NCBI RefSeq assembly: GCF_000718985.1
Contig: NZ_JODL01000009.1
Location: 1-64,000 of the forward strand
Length of the DNA stretch: 64,000 nt
Origin: Streptomyces megasporus
GTDB lineage: Bacteria > Actinomycetota > Actinomycetes > Streptomycetales > Streptomycetaceae
Reading direction: 5' to 3'
Shown here: positions 9,498-19,289 of the stretch, piece by piece
Numbering within the stretch: the stretch's first letter is position 1
Layout of the letters: every line of letters starts with the position of its first letter
Translations under genes and position numbers: made by a program
The notes under the pieces: model-generated
Told to the model about the DNA's origin: nothing
What the model saw: only the letters and a program-made list of their open reading frames with translations
Database searches by the model: none

Positions 9498-10495
9498 CGC
9501 GCGCCGCCGTGTACGGCACCGGATCGTGGGGCACCGCCTTCGCGATGGTGCTCGCCGACGCGGGCTGCGAGGTGACCCTGTGGGGACGCCGCGCCGAGCT
9601 GGCCGAGGCGGTCAACACCACCCGCACCAACCCCGACTACCTGCCGGGCGTCACCCTCCCCGAGACCGTCCGCGCCACCACCGACCCCGCCGAGGCCGCC
9701 GCCGACGCGGAGTTCACGGTGCTGGCCGTGCCCTCCCAGACCCTGCGCGGAAACCTCACGGCGTGGACGCCGCTGCTGCCCGCCGACACCGTGCTCGTCT
9801 CCCTGATGAAAGGCGTCGAACTCGGCACCGCCAAGCGGATGAGCGAGGTCATCGAGGAGGTGACCGGGGCCGGTCCGGACCGGATCGCCGTGCTCAGCGG
9901 CCCCAACCTCGCCCGCGAGATCGCCGAACGGCAGCCCGCCGCCTCCGTCGTCGCCTGCCGTGACGAGGACGTGGCCCGGCGCCTGCAGGCCGCCTGCCAC
10001 ACCCCGTACTTCCGTCCCTACACCAACACCGACGTCGTCGGCTGCGAACTCGGCGGGGCCGTGAAGAACGTCATCGCGCTGGCGGTCGGCATCGCCGACG
10101 GCATGGGCCTGGGCGACAACGCCAAGGCCTCGCTGATCACCCGTGGACTGGCCGAGACCACCCGGCTCGGGCTGGCGATGGGGGCCGACGCGCACACCTT
10201 CGCCGGACTGGCGGGCATGGGCGACCTGGTCGCCACCTGCTCCTCGCCGCTCTCCCGCAACAACACCTTCGGCCACAACCTCGGCAAGGGCATGACCCTG
10301 GAGGAGACCATCGCCGCCACCCGGCAGACCGCCGAGGGCGTCAAGTCCTGTGAGTCCGTGTTGGACCTGGCACGACGACACGGCGTCGAGATGCCCATCA
10401 CCGAGACCGTCGTCGGTATCGTCCACGAGGGCAAGCCGCCGCTGGTCGCTCTGAAGGAATTGATGTCGCGCAGCGCCAAGGCCGAGCGCCGCTGA
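9494..10495 (+). CDS. gpsA: NAD(P)-dependent glycerol-3-phosphate dehydrogenase
   Basis: A 333-residue cytosolic enzyme that reduces dihydroxyacetone phosphate to sn-glycerol-3-phosphate for phospholipid synthesis. The N-terminal dinucleotide fold [10 protein letters not shown], the central GPNLAREIA and the catalytic-region [17 protein letters not shown] with its lysine are present. GTG 9494 overlaps the plsC stop codon (GTGA). Length is normal. ddl follows after 39 bp. Confidence 0.95.
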   Translation: MTRAAVYGTGSWGTAFAMVLADAGCEVTLWGRRAELAEAVNTTRTNPDYLPGVTLPETVRATTDPAEAAADAEFTVLAVPSQTLRGNLTAWTPLLPADTVLVSLMKGVELGTAKRMSEVIEEVTGAGPDRIAVLSGPNLAREIAERQPAASVVACRDEDVARRLQAACHTPYFRPYTNTDVVGCELGGAVKNVIALAVGIADGMGLGDNAKASLITRGLAETTRLGLAMGADAHTFAGLAGMGDLVATCSSPLSRNNTFGHNLGKGMTLEETIAATRQTAEGVKSCESVLDLARRHGVEMPITETVVGIVHEGKPPLVALKELMSRSAKAERR

Positions 10496-10534
10496 CTGCC
10501 CGACCGTCACTACGTTAGGTAATCTCGACCGGAT

Positions 10535-11692
10535 ATGAGCAGCCAGTCCTCTTCCCAGAACCTCCAGGCGTCCGGCCGCAGGCCGCGCGTCGCCGTCGTC
10601 TTCGGCGGGCGCAGCTCCGAGCATGCGATCTCCGTGGTCACCGCGGGTGCCGTGCTGCGCGCCATCGACCGCACCGCCTACGACGTCCTGCCGATCGGCA
10701 TCACCGCGGACGGCCGTTGGGCGCTGACCGCCGACGACCCCGAGCGAATGGCGATCACGGACCGCGACCTGCCGAGCGTGGAACAGCTCGCCGAGTCCGA
10801 CACGGGCTCCGTCCTGCTGCCCTTCGAGCCGGACAACCGCGAGGTGGTCTACACCGAGCCGGGTTCGGTGCCCAAGGCGCTCGGCGAGGTCGACGTCGTC
10901 TTCCCCGTCCTGCACGGCCCCTACGGCGAGGACGGCACGATCCAGGGCCTGCTGGAACTCGCCGGAGTGCCCTACGTCGGCTCGGGCGTGCTCGCCTCGG
11001 CGGTCGGCATGGACAAGGAGTACATGAAGCGGATCTTCACCTCCTTCGGGCTGCCCGTCGGCCCGTACACGGTGATCCGGCCGCGGGAGTGGGAACGGGA
11101 CGAGGCCGCCGCCCGCAAGAAGATCGTGGACTTCGCGGGCGACCACGGCTGGCCGGTCTTCGTCAAGCCGGCCCGCGCCGGGTCCTCCTTCGGCATCACC
11201 AAGGTCGACGACCCGGCCGGCCTGGACGAGGCGATCGCCGAGGCGCGGCGCCACGATCCGAAGATCATCGTGGAGTCGCTGCTGCACGGCCGCGAGATCG
11301 AGTGCGGCGTCCTGGAGTTCGAGGACGGCCCGCGCGCCAGCCTCCCGGCGGAGATCCCGCCGCCCGCCGCCCACGACTTCTACGACTTCGAGGCCAAGTA
11401 CATCGACTCCGCCGAGGGCATCGTGCCCGCCCCGCTGACCGAGGAGCAGACCCGTGAGGTCCGGGAGCTGGCGGTGCGCGCCTTCGAGGCGGCCTCCTGC
11501 GAGGGACTGGTCCGCGCGGACTTCTTCCTGCTGGACAGCGGCGAGTTCGTCATCAACGAGATCAACACGATGCCCGGCTTCACGCCCATCTCCATGTACC
11601 CGCGCATGTGGGAGGCGAGCGGCGTCGACTACGCCGAGCTGGTCGACCGTCTGATCGGGGCCGCGCTGCGCCGCTCCTCCGGGCTGCGCTGA
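10535..11692 (+). CDS. ddl: D-alanine--D-alanine ligase
   Basis: A 385-residue ATP-grasp ligase producing the D-Ala-D-Ala dipeptide of peptidoglycan. Motifs are VVFGGRSSEHAISV, the serine-loop region FPVLHGPYGEDGTIQG, KPARAGSSFG and the C-terminal metal-binding FVINEINTMPGFTPISMYP. The tail after YAELVDRLI is of the expected D-Ala-D-Ala type; I see no reason to call it D-Ala-D-Lac. It sits downstream of plsC-gpsA with a 39-bp gap. Confidence 0.95.
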   Translation: MSSQSSSQNLQASGRRPRVAVVFGGRSSEHAISVVTAGAVLRAIDRTAYDVLPIGITADGRWALTADDPERMAITDRDLPSVEQLAESDTGSVLLPFEPDNREVVYTEPGSVPKALGEVDVVFPVLHGPYGEDGTIQGLLELAGVPYVGSGVLASAVGMDKEYMKRIFTSFGLPVGPYTVIRPREWERDEAAARKKIVDFAGDHGWPVFVKPARAGSSFGITKVDDPAGLDEAIAEARRHDPKIIVESLLHGREIECGVLEFEDGPRASLPAEIPPPAAHDFYDFEAKYIDSAEGIVPAPLTEEQTREVRELAVRAFEAASCEGLVRADFFLLDSGEFVINEINTMPGFTPISMYPRMWEASGVDYAELVDRLIGAALRRSSGLR

Positions 11693-11758
11693 CCGGGACG
11701 GCCGGGGCCGGAAGAGGACGCGCGGGCCGCCACCGGGAGGGCCGGAGGCGGCCGGGCG

Positions 11759-12295
11759 TCACTCCGGCTGCTCGGGGATCGTCGCGCGCACCGCGTCCGC
11801 GAGGTCGACCAGGGAGTTGACCTCCGGAGCGTAGGCGTCGGGGACCGTCACGCGAACGAAGACCGTGCGTTCGACGGTGGTGAACCGGTAGCCGTCGTCC
11901 TGTTCCTCCAGCACCCAGGAGACGCCGTTCACCCCAATCACGTCCGGTGTGGGGTTGTAGTGTTCACTGCCGGGAGTGAGCACCCCGGGCCGCGGCACCC
12001 CGCAGCCCAGTTCGATCGCGGGATCTCCCCACACGGCGGCGTACCGCGTCTCGGACGCGAGCTCGACCCGCTGCTGTCCGTCGACCCGTTCCGGCAGCGC
12101 GTCGTGCAGCGCGCGGCAGGCCGCGGCGGCCGAGCCCGTGGGACTCGGCACGGGCGGGCGGGGGCCCTCGTCGGACGAGCAACCGGCGGCCGTGACGAAC
12201 ACGGCGACGACGGCGCTCAGTGATACGAGCGGCGAGACGGCCGAGGAGGTCGAGAACACGGCCGACGGGAGGCACCGGCGGGGCGAGAAGCTCAC
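11759..12295 (-). CDS. DUF3515 putative lipoprotein
   Basis: A 178-residue exported protein. The N-terminus has a basic start, a hydrophobic stretch (VSPLVSLSAVVAVFVTAAG) and a cysteine in AAGCSS, a weak lipobox, so surface anchoring is likely. The remainder (CRALHDALPERVDGQQR, DVIGVNGVSWVLEE, VTVPDAYAPEVNSLVDLADAV) matches the actinobacterial DUF3515 family found beside ddl. Start GTG 12295 is chosen because it begins the signal sequence. Function unknown. Confidence 0.8.
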   Translation of the reverse strand: MSFSPRRCLPSAVFSTSSAVSPLVSLSAVVAVFVTAAGCSSDEGPRPPVPSPTGSAAAACRALHDALPERVDGQQRVELASETRYAAVWGDPAIELGCGVPRPGVLTPGSEHYNPTPDVIGVNGVSWVLEEQDDGYRFTTVERTVFVRVTVPDAYAPEVNSLVDLADAVRATIPEQPE

Positions 12296-12315
12296 CGGAC
12301 GAGCATACGGGGGAG

Positions 12316-12549
12316 CTACAGATGCACGACCGGGCAGGTCAGAGTCCGGGTGATGCCCTCCACGCGCTGGATCCTGGCCACCACCATGCGACCGAGGTCG
12401 TCCACCGTGTCGGCCTGGGCGCGCACGATCACGTCGTAGGGACCGGTCACGTCCTCGGCCTGGATCACTCCCGGGATCCCGCCGATCACCTCGGCGACGG
12501 TCGAGGCCTTGCCGACCTCGGTCTGAATCAGGATGTACGCCTGTACCAC
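12316..12549 (-). CDS. Stand-alone Lrp/AsnC ligand-binding (RAM) domain protein
   Basis: A 77-residue protein equal to the C-terminal RAM domain of Lrp/AsnC regulators (VVQAYILIQTEVGKASTVAE, GPYDVIVRAQADTVDDLGRMV) without a DNA-binding domain. Such proteins form oligomers that bind amino acids. GTG 12549 is the start of the RAM fold. It lies 20 bp upstream of the DUF3515 gene on the same strand, so they may be co-transcribed. Confidence 0.85.
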   Translation of the reverse strand: MVQAYILIQTEVGKASTVAEVIGGIPGVIQAEDVTGPYDVIVRAQADTVDDLGRMVVARIQRVEGITRTLTCPVVHL

Positions 12550-12725
12550 GGAACCTCCTGGGCGGCCGTGAGGACCATGTGGAAAGAAGGGACGCCACGG
12601 TACCGCGTGGCCGACATCACGGGGGAGACCCGCACCGTGGACGGGCGCGGCAGGCCGACGGGGCGGCGAACGGCCCGGTCGGTCGCGGCGATACCGTTCG
12701 AGCGCACTGACGAAGGGGCACAACG

Positions 12726-13742
12726 ATGCTGAGTTCTCCCGGGGGGCAGTCTCCCCCTCGCTTTCCTGGGGAAGCGCCCAGGACCCCCGGCCGGACCGTG
12801 GGGGAGCTCGGGGAGTTCGGACTGATCCGCGAACTGACCTCGCGCATCACCCCCACCCCGGCGGTACGGATCGGCCCGGGCGACGACGCCGCCGTGGTCG
12901 CCGCACCCGATCGGCGTGTGGTGGCCAGCACGGACCTGCTGCTGGAGGGGCGGCACTTCCGACGCGACTGGTCCACCGCCTACGACGTCGGGCGGAAGGC
13001 CGCCGCGCAGAACCTGGCCGACATCGCCGCCATGGGAGCCGACCCCACCGCGCTCCTGCTCGGCCTCGTCGTTCCGGCCGAACTGCCGGCGACCTGGCCC
13101 ACCGAGCTGATGGACGGTCTCCACGACGAGTGCCAGGTCGCGGGCGCGGCCGTGGTCGGCGGGGACGTGGTGCGCGGCGGCACCATCACCGTGGCGATCA
13201 CCGCCCTGGGCGACCTGCAGGGCCGCGAGCCGGTCACCCGGTCCGGCGCGCGGCCCGGCGACGTCGTCGCGGTCACCGGGTGGCTGGGCTGGTCCGCCGC
13301 CGGCCACGCGGTGCTCGCCCGGGGCTTCCGCTCCCCGCGCGCCTTCGTGGAGGCCCACCGCCGCCCCGAGCCGCCGTACCACGCGGGTCCCGCCGCGGCC
13401 GAACTGGGCGCGACCGCGATGACCGACGTCAGCGACGGGCTCGTCGCCGACCTCGGCCACATCGCCGAGGCCAGCAAGGTCCGCATCGACGTGCGCTCGG
13501 CCGCGCTGGACGTCCCCGCCCAGATGTCCGACATCGGCCAGGCGGTGGGCGTGGACCCGCTGCAGTGGGTGCTCACCGGGGGAGAGGACCACGCGATCGT
13601 CGCCACCTTCCCCCCGGAGACCAAGCTCCCCGCCCGCTGGCGCCGCATCGGCGAGGTGCTCCACCTCTCCGCGGCGCCCCAGGTGACGGTGGACGGCGCG
13701 CCCTGGACCAGGACCGGCGGCTGGGACCACTTCGGAGGCTGA
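12726..13742 (+). CDS. thiL: Thiamine-monophosphate kinase
   Basis: A 338-residue AIR synthase-type kinase that phosphorylates thiamine monophosphate to TPP. Conserved TVGELGEFGLIREL, GPGDDAAVV, STDLLLEGRHFRRDW and the AQNLADIAAMGA metal site are all present. ATG 12726 is preceded by AAGGGG with 6-base spacing. Between that start and the TVGELG family start lie about 23 extra residues rich in Ser/Pro/Gly encoded by palindromic DNA, apparently an in-frame insert. An alternative start is GTG 12798, inside the family N-terminus. Confidence 0.93.
   Translation: MLSSPGGQSPPRFPGEAPRTPGRTVGELGEFGLIRELTSRITPTPAVRIGPGDDAAVVAAPDRRVVASTDLLLEGRHFRRDWSTAYDVGRKAAAQNLADIAAMGADPTALLLGLVVPAELPATWPTELMDGLHDECQVAGAAVVGGDVVRGGTITVAITALGDLQGREPVTRSGARPGDVVAVTGWLGWSAAGHAVLARGFRSPRAFVEAHRRPEPPYHAGPAAAELGATAMTDVSDGLVADLGHIAEASKVRIDVRSAALDVPAQMSDIGQAVGVDPLQWVLTGGEDHAIVATFPPETKLPARWRRIGEVLHLSAAPQVTVDGAPWTRTGGWDHFGG
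12735..12790. repeat. Palindromic small repeat inside the 5' end of thiL
   Basis: The DNA contains nested short palindromes (cctggg gaagcg cccagg near 12764-12781 and C-rich and G-rich arms around it). This style is typical of small dispersed palindromic repeats of Streptomyces genomes. It encodes residues with no counterpart in ThiL homologues that I know. Confidence 0.5.
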
Positions 13743-13821
13743 GGAGGTCGGGAAGCCCGGGCCGGGGCCGTTTCCGGAGCCGGACGGCGAACGCCGCGAG
13801 CCCCGGCCGTAGGCTGCGGCC

Positions 13822-14628
13822 ATGCGTACACCACCACCGAGAGTGCTCACCGTCGCCGGCTCCGACTCGGGCGGCGGAGCGGGCATCCAGGCCGACCTGA
13901 AGACCATGTTGGCGCTGGGTACCCACGGGATGAGCGTGCTCACCGCCATCACCGCGCAGAACTCCCTGGGCGTGCAGGGCGTCTGGGAACTGCCCGCCGA
14001 AGCCGTCCGCCGGCAGTTCCACAGCGTCGTGGACGACATCGGGGTGCGGGCGGTCAAGACCGGCATGCTGGCGAGCGCCGAGCTGGTCGAGACGGTCGCC
14101 GACCTGCTCGCCGGCCTCACGGTTCCGGTGGTCGTCGACCCGGTGGGGGTCTCCAAGCACGGGGATTCGCTGCTGGCCCCCGAGGCGTTGGAGGCGGTGC
14201 GCACCGCGCTGCTGCCGAAGGCCACCGTCGCCACCCCCAACCTGGACGAGGTGGCCCAGCTCACCGGCGTACGGGCCGAGACGGAGGCCGACCTGCCGCG
14301 CGCCGCGGAGGCGGTGCTGGCCCACGGCCCGCGGTGGGCGTTGATCAAGGGCGGGCACCTGAAGGACGGCGACGCCGCGGTGGACCTGCTCACCGACGGC
14401 ACCGTCGAGCACTGGCTGCGCGCGCCGCGCCACGACAACCGCCACACCCACGGAACGGGCTGCACCCTCGCGTCCGCGATCGCGGCCGAACTGGCCAAGG
14501 GACGCTCCGTGCCGGAGGCCGTCGCGGAGGCCAAGGACTACGTGACGGGCGCCATCGCCGCCGGTTTCGCCCTGGGCGGCGGCATCGGGCCGGTGGACCA
14601 CGGCTGGCGCCTGGGCCGGGACGCCTGA
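13822..14628 (+). CDS. thiD: Hydroxymethylpyrimidine (phosphate) kinase
   Basis: A 268-residue ribokinase-fold enzyme that phosphorylates HMP and HMP-P in thiamine biosynthesis. Characteristic segments are [18 protein letters not shown] near the N-terminus, [16 protein letters not shown] and the anion-hole motif [19 protein letters not shown] with the catalytic Asp region. It starts 79 bp after thiL on the same strand, pairing the two kinases of the pathway. The thiB transport operon lies about 47 kb away in this window. Confidence 0.93.
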   Translation: MRTPPPRVLTVAGSDSGGGAGIQADLKTMLALGTHGMSVLTAITAQNSLGVQGVWELPAEAVRRQFHSVVDDIGVRAVKTGMLASAELVETVADLLAGLTVPVVVDPVGVSKHGDSLLAPEALEAVRTALLPKATVATPNLDEVAQLTGVRAETEADLPRAAEAVLAHGPRWALIKGGHLKDGDAAVDLLTDGTVEHWLRAPRHDNRHTHGTGCTLASAIAAELAKGRSVPEAVAEAKDYVTGAIAAGFALGGGIGPVDHGWRLGRDA

Positions 14629-14668
14629 GTCGGGACGCCCGAGCCGGGGCGCCCGTACACACCGAAAA

Positions 14669-14693
14669 GCCGGTCCACACGGAGTGGACCGGC
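14669..14693 (-). terminator. Terminator of rpmB, possibly bidirectional with thiD
   Basis: A perfect 10-bp stem gccggtccac / gtggaccggc with a 5-base loop. Read on the minus strand it is followed by TTTTCGG, so it is an intrinsic terminator for rpmB; it also lies 40 bp after thiD. Confidence 0.85.
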
Positions 14694-14732
14694 CTGGCGG
14701 TGACCGGCGAGGTGGCCGCGCTGGGCGTTACG

Positions 14733-14918
14733 TCAGCGCGAGACCTTGCCGGCCTTGATGCACGAGGTGCACACGTTGAGCCGCTTCGGCGTCCGACCGA
14801 CCATCGCGCGCACCCGCTGGATGTTGGGGTTCCAACGGCGGGGCGTACGGCGGTGCGAGTGCGAGATGTTGTTGCCGAAGCCCGGCCCCTTGCCGCAGAC
14901 GTCGCAGTTGGCAGCCAC
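14733..14918 (-). CDS. rpmB: 50S ribosomal protein L28
   Basis: A 61-residue ribosomal protein ([32 protein letters not shown] region). The pairs CDVCG and CTSCI form a four-cysteine zinc site, so this is the zinc-containing form of L28. GTG start at 14918. It is transcribed alone, convergent with thiD and divergent from the fakA-like gene. Confidence 0.95.
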   Translation of the reverse strand: MAANCDVCGKGPGFGNNISHSHRRTPRRWNPNIQRVRAMVGRTPKRLNVCTSCIKAGKVSR

Positions 14919-15189
14919 GGGTCACTCCAAAGACTTCAGATGCACTTACGGTGAAATCCCGGCGTCGGCAGGATCAGGGATGACCGGCACTGCCAGGGAA
15001 TTGTGTAGAGCCCGAATCGGTCGGGCAACCGGAGCAGCATACCTCGACCGTCTCCGGACCATGAAATTACCACGGTTCCGCGCGGTCCCCCGGCCCCCGG
15101 CCCCGACGGAACTCCCCCGCCGCACTAGCCTTCGGCCGTCGACGCTGTTCGCCCGGCCGCCCGGCCGCCGCACGCAAGGAGGCCATGCC

Positions 15190-16860
15190 GTGCCGCATCC
15201 GCTCGACGCCGCCGCGGTACGGGAGTGGTGTGCCCAGGCGCTCGACGCGCTCGGCCGGGCCCGCGAGACGATCGACGCGATCAACGTCTACCCGGTGGCG
15301 GACGCGGACACCGGCACCAACCTCTACCTGACCGTGGAGTCCGCCGCCCGGGCCGTGGAGGCGGCCTGCGCGGGGGAGCCCACACCGGCCCAGGCGGTGC
15401 GCGCCATGGCGCACGGCGCGCTGATCGGCGCGCACGGCAACTCAGGGACGATCCTGGCGCAGTTGCTGCGTGGGATGGCCGAGGAGATCGGCGCGGCGGA
15501 GGACGGCCGGGACCCCGAGGACCCCGAGGGGCCGACGGGCCCCGAGCACGGCGCCGAGCACGGTGCCGAACTGCTGCGCCGGGCGCTGCGCCGGGCCGCC
15601 GGCGCGGCCCGGGCGGCGGTGGCGCACCCGGTGGAGGGCACCGTGCTCACCGTGGCCGAGGCCGCCGCCGAGGCCGCCCGCGGCGCCGACGGCGACTGCG
15701 CCGCCGTGGCCCGCGCCGCCTGGACGGGGGCCCGCGCGGCCCTGGACGCCACCCCGGACCAACTCCCGGCGCTCTCCCGCGCCGGTGTGGTGGACGCGGG
15801 CGGCTACGGCCTGGTCACGATCCTGGGCGCGCTGGTCGGAGTGCTCTCCGGAGAACGGCCCATGGGCCCGGTCGCCGAACGCGCGGAGCACGGCGGGACA
15901 AGAGCGCCGCGCCCGGCGGAGGTCCCCGGACCCGACTGCGCGGCGGACGGCCCGGCCTACGAGGTCGTCTACCTGCTGGAGGCCGACGACGGCGCCGTCG
16001 CCGCCCTGCGCGCCCGGCTCGACGCCCTGGGCGACTCCCTGGTGGTCGTCGGCGGCGACGGGCTGTGGAACGTCCACGTCCACGTGGACGACGCGGGCGC
16101 CGCCGTGGAGGCCGGCATCGAGGCGGGCCGCCCGTTCCGCATCCGGATCACCCACTTCGGCGTCCGAACCGACCGGCACGCCGACCGCGCCGACCACGGC
16201 GCCCCCCGCGCCGTGGTCGCGGTGGTGCCCGGCGACGGACTGGCCGAACTGTGCGCCGAGGCGGGCGCGACGACCGTCACCGCGCGCCCCGGGGAGCCGC
16301 CCGCCAGTGGCGAACTGGCACAGGCACTGCGGAAGGCGAACGCCCCCGAGGTCGTCCTGCTGCCCAACGACCCCGAACTGCGGCACGCCGCCGCCGCGGC
16401 CGCCGAACAGGTCCGCCCCGAGGGCCTGCGGGTCGCCATCATCCCCACCCGCTCCCCGGTGCAGGGCATCGCCGCGCTCGCCGTCCACGAGCCCGACCGC
16501 AGCTTCGACGAGGACGTCGTCGCCATGACCTCGGCCGCCGGGGCCACCCGGTACGGCGAGCTGTCCGTCGCCGAGCGGCAGGCGTGGACCACCGCCGGGA
16601 TCTGCCAGGCCGGGGACGTGCTCGGCATGATCGAGGGGGACGTGGCGCTGATCGGGACGGCACCGGAGGAGGTGGCCGTCGCGGTGCTGGACCGGATGCT
16701 CGCGGCCGGGGGCGAACTGGTGACGCTGGTGGTCGGCGCGGACGCCCCCCAGGGGCTGGCCGAACGCCTGGAGGACCACGTGCGGCGGACCCACCTGGCC
16801 GTGGACACGCTCGTCTACCAGGGGCGGCAGAGCGGCCCCCTGCTGATCGGCGTGGAGTGA
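15190..16860 (+). CDS. DAK2/DegV-domain protein, fatty acid kinase FakA-like
   Basis: A 556-residue protein. The N-terminal DhaL/DAK2 nucleotide-binding domain carries INVYPVADADTGTNLYLT and HGNSGTILAQLLRG, with the aspartates that bind Mg-ATP. The C-terminal half resembles the DegV-related region of FakA, the kinase that phosphorylates FakB-bound fatty acids. Start GTG 15190 follows AAGGAGG at 9-base spacing. A low-complexity insert around residues 100-120 (DPEDPEGPTGPEHGAEHGAE) is encoded by short direct repeats. Upstream of recG, as in other actinobacteria. Substrate specificity is inferred. Confidence 0.88.
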   Translation: MPHPLDAAAVREWCAQALDALGRARETIDAINVYPVADADTGTNLYLTVESAARAVEAACAGEPTPAQAVRAMAHGALIGAHGNSGTILAQLLRGMAEEIGAAEDGRDPEDPEGPTGPEHGAEHGAELLRRALRRAAGAARAAVAHPVEGTVLTVAEAAAEAARGADGDCAAVARAAWTGARAALDATPDQLPALSRAGVVDAGGYGLVTILGALVGVLSGERPMGPVAERAEHGGTRAPRPAEVPGPDCAADGPAYEVVYLLEADDGAVAALRARLDALGDSLVVVGGDGLWNVHVHVDDAGAAVEAGIEAGRPFRIRITHFGVRTDRHADRADHGAPRAVVAVVPGDGLAELCAEAGATTVTARPGEPPASGELAQALRKANAPEVVLLPNDPELRHAAAAAAEQVRPEGLRVAIIPTRSPVQGIAALAVHEPDRSFDEDVVAMTSAAGATRYGELSVAERQAWTTAGICQAGDVLGMIEGDVALIGTAPEEVAVAVLDRMLAAGGELVTLVVGADAPQGLAERLEDHVRRTHLAVDTLVYQGRQSGPLLIGVE

Positions 16861-16915
16861 GCCCCGCCACTCGCGGCCGGGTCGCGCACCGACGCTGTCG
16901 GTGGCGTGGTGTGCA

Positions 16916-19156
16916 ATGGAGGACGTGCCCGCGCTGGAAGAGACCACCAAGGACCCCCTGACGGAACCGCTGCGGAAGGTGCTCGGCGGCACCACCGCGA
17001 AGGCGATGGCCGAACACCTCGACCTGCACACCGTCGGCGATCTGCTGCACCACTACCCGCGGCGGTACGCCGAGCGAGGCGAGCTGACCCGGCTCGCCGA
17101 CCTGCCCCTGGACGAACACGTCACCGTCGTCGCCCAGGTCGCCGACGCCCGGGTGCACACGTTCAACCAGGGACGGGGCAAGCGGCTGGAGGTCACGCTC
17201 ACCGACGGCAGCGGACGCCTCCGGATCGTCTTCTTCGGCCGCTCGGTCCACCACCACCACAGGGAACTGCTGCCGGGCCGGCGCGGAATGTTCGCCGGCA
17301 AGGTCGGGGTCTTCAACCGGAAGCTCCAACTCTCCCACCCCGCCTACGAACTGCTGGGAGCGGACAGCGGCAGGGAGGCGGTGGACGCGTTCGCCGGGAA
17401 GATGATCCCGCTCTACCCGGCCTGCAAGCAGATGGAGTCCTGGAAGCTCGCCAAGGCCGTCACCACCGTCCTGGACTCCCTGGAGGCCACCGGATGGGCG
17501 GGGATCGCCGACCCGCTGCCGGCCGCGCTGCGCGAGGAGTACGGGCTGCCGACGCTGCCGGAGGCGCTGCGGAAGGTCCACCGCCCGCGCTCGAAGGCGG
17601 ACGTCGAGCAGGCCCGGTCCCGGCTCAAGTGGGACGAGGCGTTCGTCCTCCAGGTCGCCCTGGCCCGCCGCCGCCTCGCCGAGAGCCAACTGCCCGCCGT
17701 GCCGCGCGTACCACGCGAGGGCGGCCTGCTGGACGCCTTCGACGCCCGACTGCCGTTCACCCTCACCGACGGACAGCGGGCCGTCAGCCGGGAGATCTTC
17801 GACGACCTCGCCTCCGCGCATCCCATGCACCGACTGCTCCAGGGCGAGGTGGGCTCCGGCAAGACGCTGGTGGCGCTGCGCGCCATGCTCGCCGTGGTGG
17901 ACGCGGGCGGACAGGCCGCGATGCTGGCCCCCACCGAGGTGCTGGCCCAACAGCACCACCGCTCGATCACCGAGATGATGGGAGAGCTCGCCGAGGGCGG
18001 GATGCTCGGCGGCGCCGAGCACGCCACCCGGGTGGTGCTCCTCACCGGCTCGATGGGCGCCGCCGCCCGCCGCCGCGCCCTGCTGGACCTGGCCACCGGC
18101 GAGGCCGGGATCGTGATCGGCACCCACGCCCTGATCGAGGACAAGGTCCGGTTCCACGACCTGGGCCTGGTCGTGGTGGACGAACAGCACCGCTTCGGCG
18201 TCGAACAGCGCGACGCCCTGCGCTCCAAGGGGAAGCAGCCCCCGCACCTGCTGGTGATGACCGCGACGCCGATCCCGCGCACGGTCGCCATGACGGTCTT
18301 CGGCGATCTGGAGACCTCCGTGCTGGACCAGCTCCCGGCTGGCCGCTCGCCCATCGCCAGCCACGTGGTGCCCGCCGCGGAGAAGCCCCACTTCCTCACC
18401 CGCGCCTGGGAGCGGGTCCGCGAGGAGGTGGCGGCCGGCCACCAGGCGTACGTGGTCTGCCCCCGCATCGGGGACGAGGAGGAGCCGGCCAAAGCCCCCG
18501 GCAAGGGCGGCGGGGACGGCGAAGGAGCGGAGGGCGAGCGTCGCCCGCCGCTGGCCGTCCTGGACGTCGCCGAGCAACTCGCCGACGGGCCGCTGAAGGG
18601 GCTGCGCGTGGCGGTGCTCCACGGCCGGATGCAGCCGGACGCCAAGGACGACGTGATGCGCCGCTTCGCCGAGGGCGAGGTGGACGTCCTGGTCGCCACC
18701 ACCGTCGTCGAGGTCGGGGTGAACGTGCCCAATGCCACCGTGATGGTGATCATGGACGCGGACCGCTTCGGCGTCTCCCAACTCCACCAGTTGCGCGGAC
18801 GGGTCGGGCGCGGCACCGCGCCGGGGCTGTGCCTGCTGGTCAGCGAGGCCCCCGAGGGGAGCCCCGCCCGCGCCCGACTGGCGGCGGTCGCCGGGACGCT
18901 GGACGGCTTCGAGCTGTCCCGGATCGACCTGGAACAGCGCCGCGAGGGCGACGTGCTGGGCCAGGCCCAGTCCGGCAGCAGGTCCTCCCTGCGGATGCTC
19001 GCCGTCATCGACGACGAGGAGGTCATCGTGGCCGCGCGGGCCCGGGCCGGCGAGATCGTCGCCGCCGACCCGGAACTGGAACGGCTGCCCGAACTGCGCG
19101 CCGCCCTGGACGCCCTGCTCGACGAGGAGCGCGAGGAGTACCTGGAGAAGGGCTGA
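16916..19156 (+). CDS. recG: ATP-dependent DNA helicase RecG
   Basis: A 746-residue superfamily 2 helicase that remodels stalled replication forks. Order: N-terminal wedge/OB domain (GDLLHHYPRRYAERGELT; DGSGRLRIVFFG), Walker A GEVGSGKT near residue 310, the Walker B-type box DEQHRFG near residue 422, TATPIPRT, and the motif VI region HQLRGRVGRG. A Gly/Glu/Lys-rich insert (KAPGKGGGDGEGAEGE) interrupts the helicase C domain. ATG 16916 matches the family N-terminus; in-frame GTG 16925 is possible. Followed by rsmD and coaD. Confidence 0.95.
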   Translation: MEDVPALEETTKDPLTEPLRKVLGGTTAKAMAEHLDLHTVGDLLHHYPRRYAERGELTRLADLPLDEHVTVVAQVADARVHTFNQGRGKRLEVTLTDGSGRLRIVFFGRSVHHHHRELLPGRRGMFAGKVGVFNRKLQLSHPAYELLGADSGREAVDAFAGKMIPLYPACKQMESWKLAKAVTTVLDSLEATGWAGIADPLPAALREEYGLPTLPEALRKVHRPRSKADVEQARSRLKWDEAFVLQVALARRRLAESQLPAVPRVPREGGLLDAFDARLPFTLTDGQRAVSREIFDDLASAHPMHRLLQGEVGSGKTLVALRAMLAVVDAGGQAAMLAPTEVLAQQHHRSITEMMGELAEGGMLGGAEHATRVVLLTGSMGAAARRRALLDLATGEAGIVIGTHALIEDKVRFHDLGLVVVDEQHRFGVEQRDALRSKGKQPPHLLVMTATPIPRTVAMTVFGDLETSVLDQLPAGRSPIASHVVPAAEKPHFLTRAWERVREEVAAGHQAYVVCPRIGDEEEPAKAPGKGGGDGEGAEGERRPPLAVLDVAEQLADGPLKGLRVAVLHGRMQPDAKDDVMRRFAEGEVDVLVATTVVEVGVNVPNATVMVIMDADRFGVSQLHQLRGRVGRGTAPGLCLLVSEAPEGSPARARLAAVAGTLDGFELSRIDLEQRREGDVLGQAQSGSRSSLRMLAVIDDEEVIVAARARAGEIVAADPELERLPELRAALDALLDEEREEYLEKG

Positions 19157-19289
19157 CCGGAGCCGGTCGAGGACCGCCGGCGGCGAGGTCGGGGAGGACC
19201 GGCCGGCGATCCGGCGCCTATCGTGGGGGCGGCGGCCCGCGCGGGCCGCCGCCCCCACCGCCCGAGAACCTGTGAGGACGACCGAGACG

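Noticed and set aside
15500..15570. Short direct repeats (gaccccgag, gagcacggcgcc) in the FakA-like gene as an insertion element.
   Set aside because: They encode a low-complexity linker, keep the frame and lack inverted ends or a target-site duplication. Replication slippage is sufficient.
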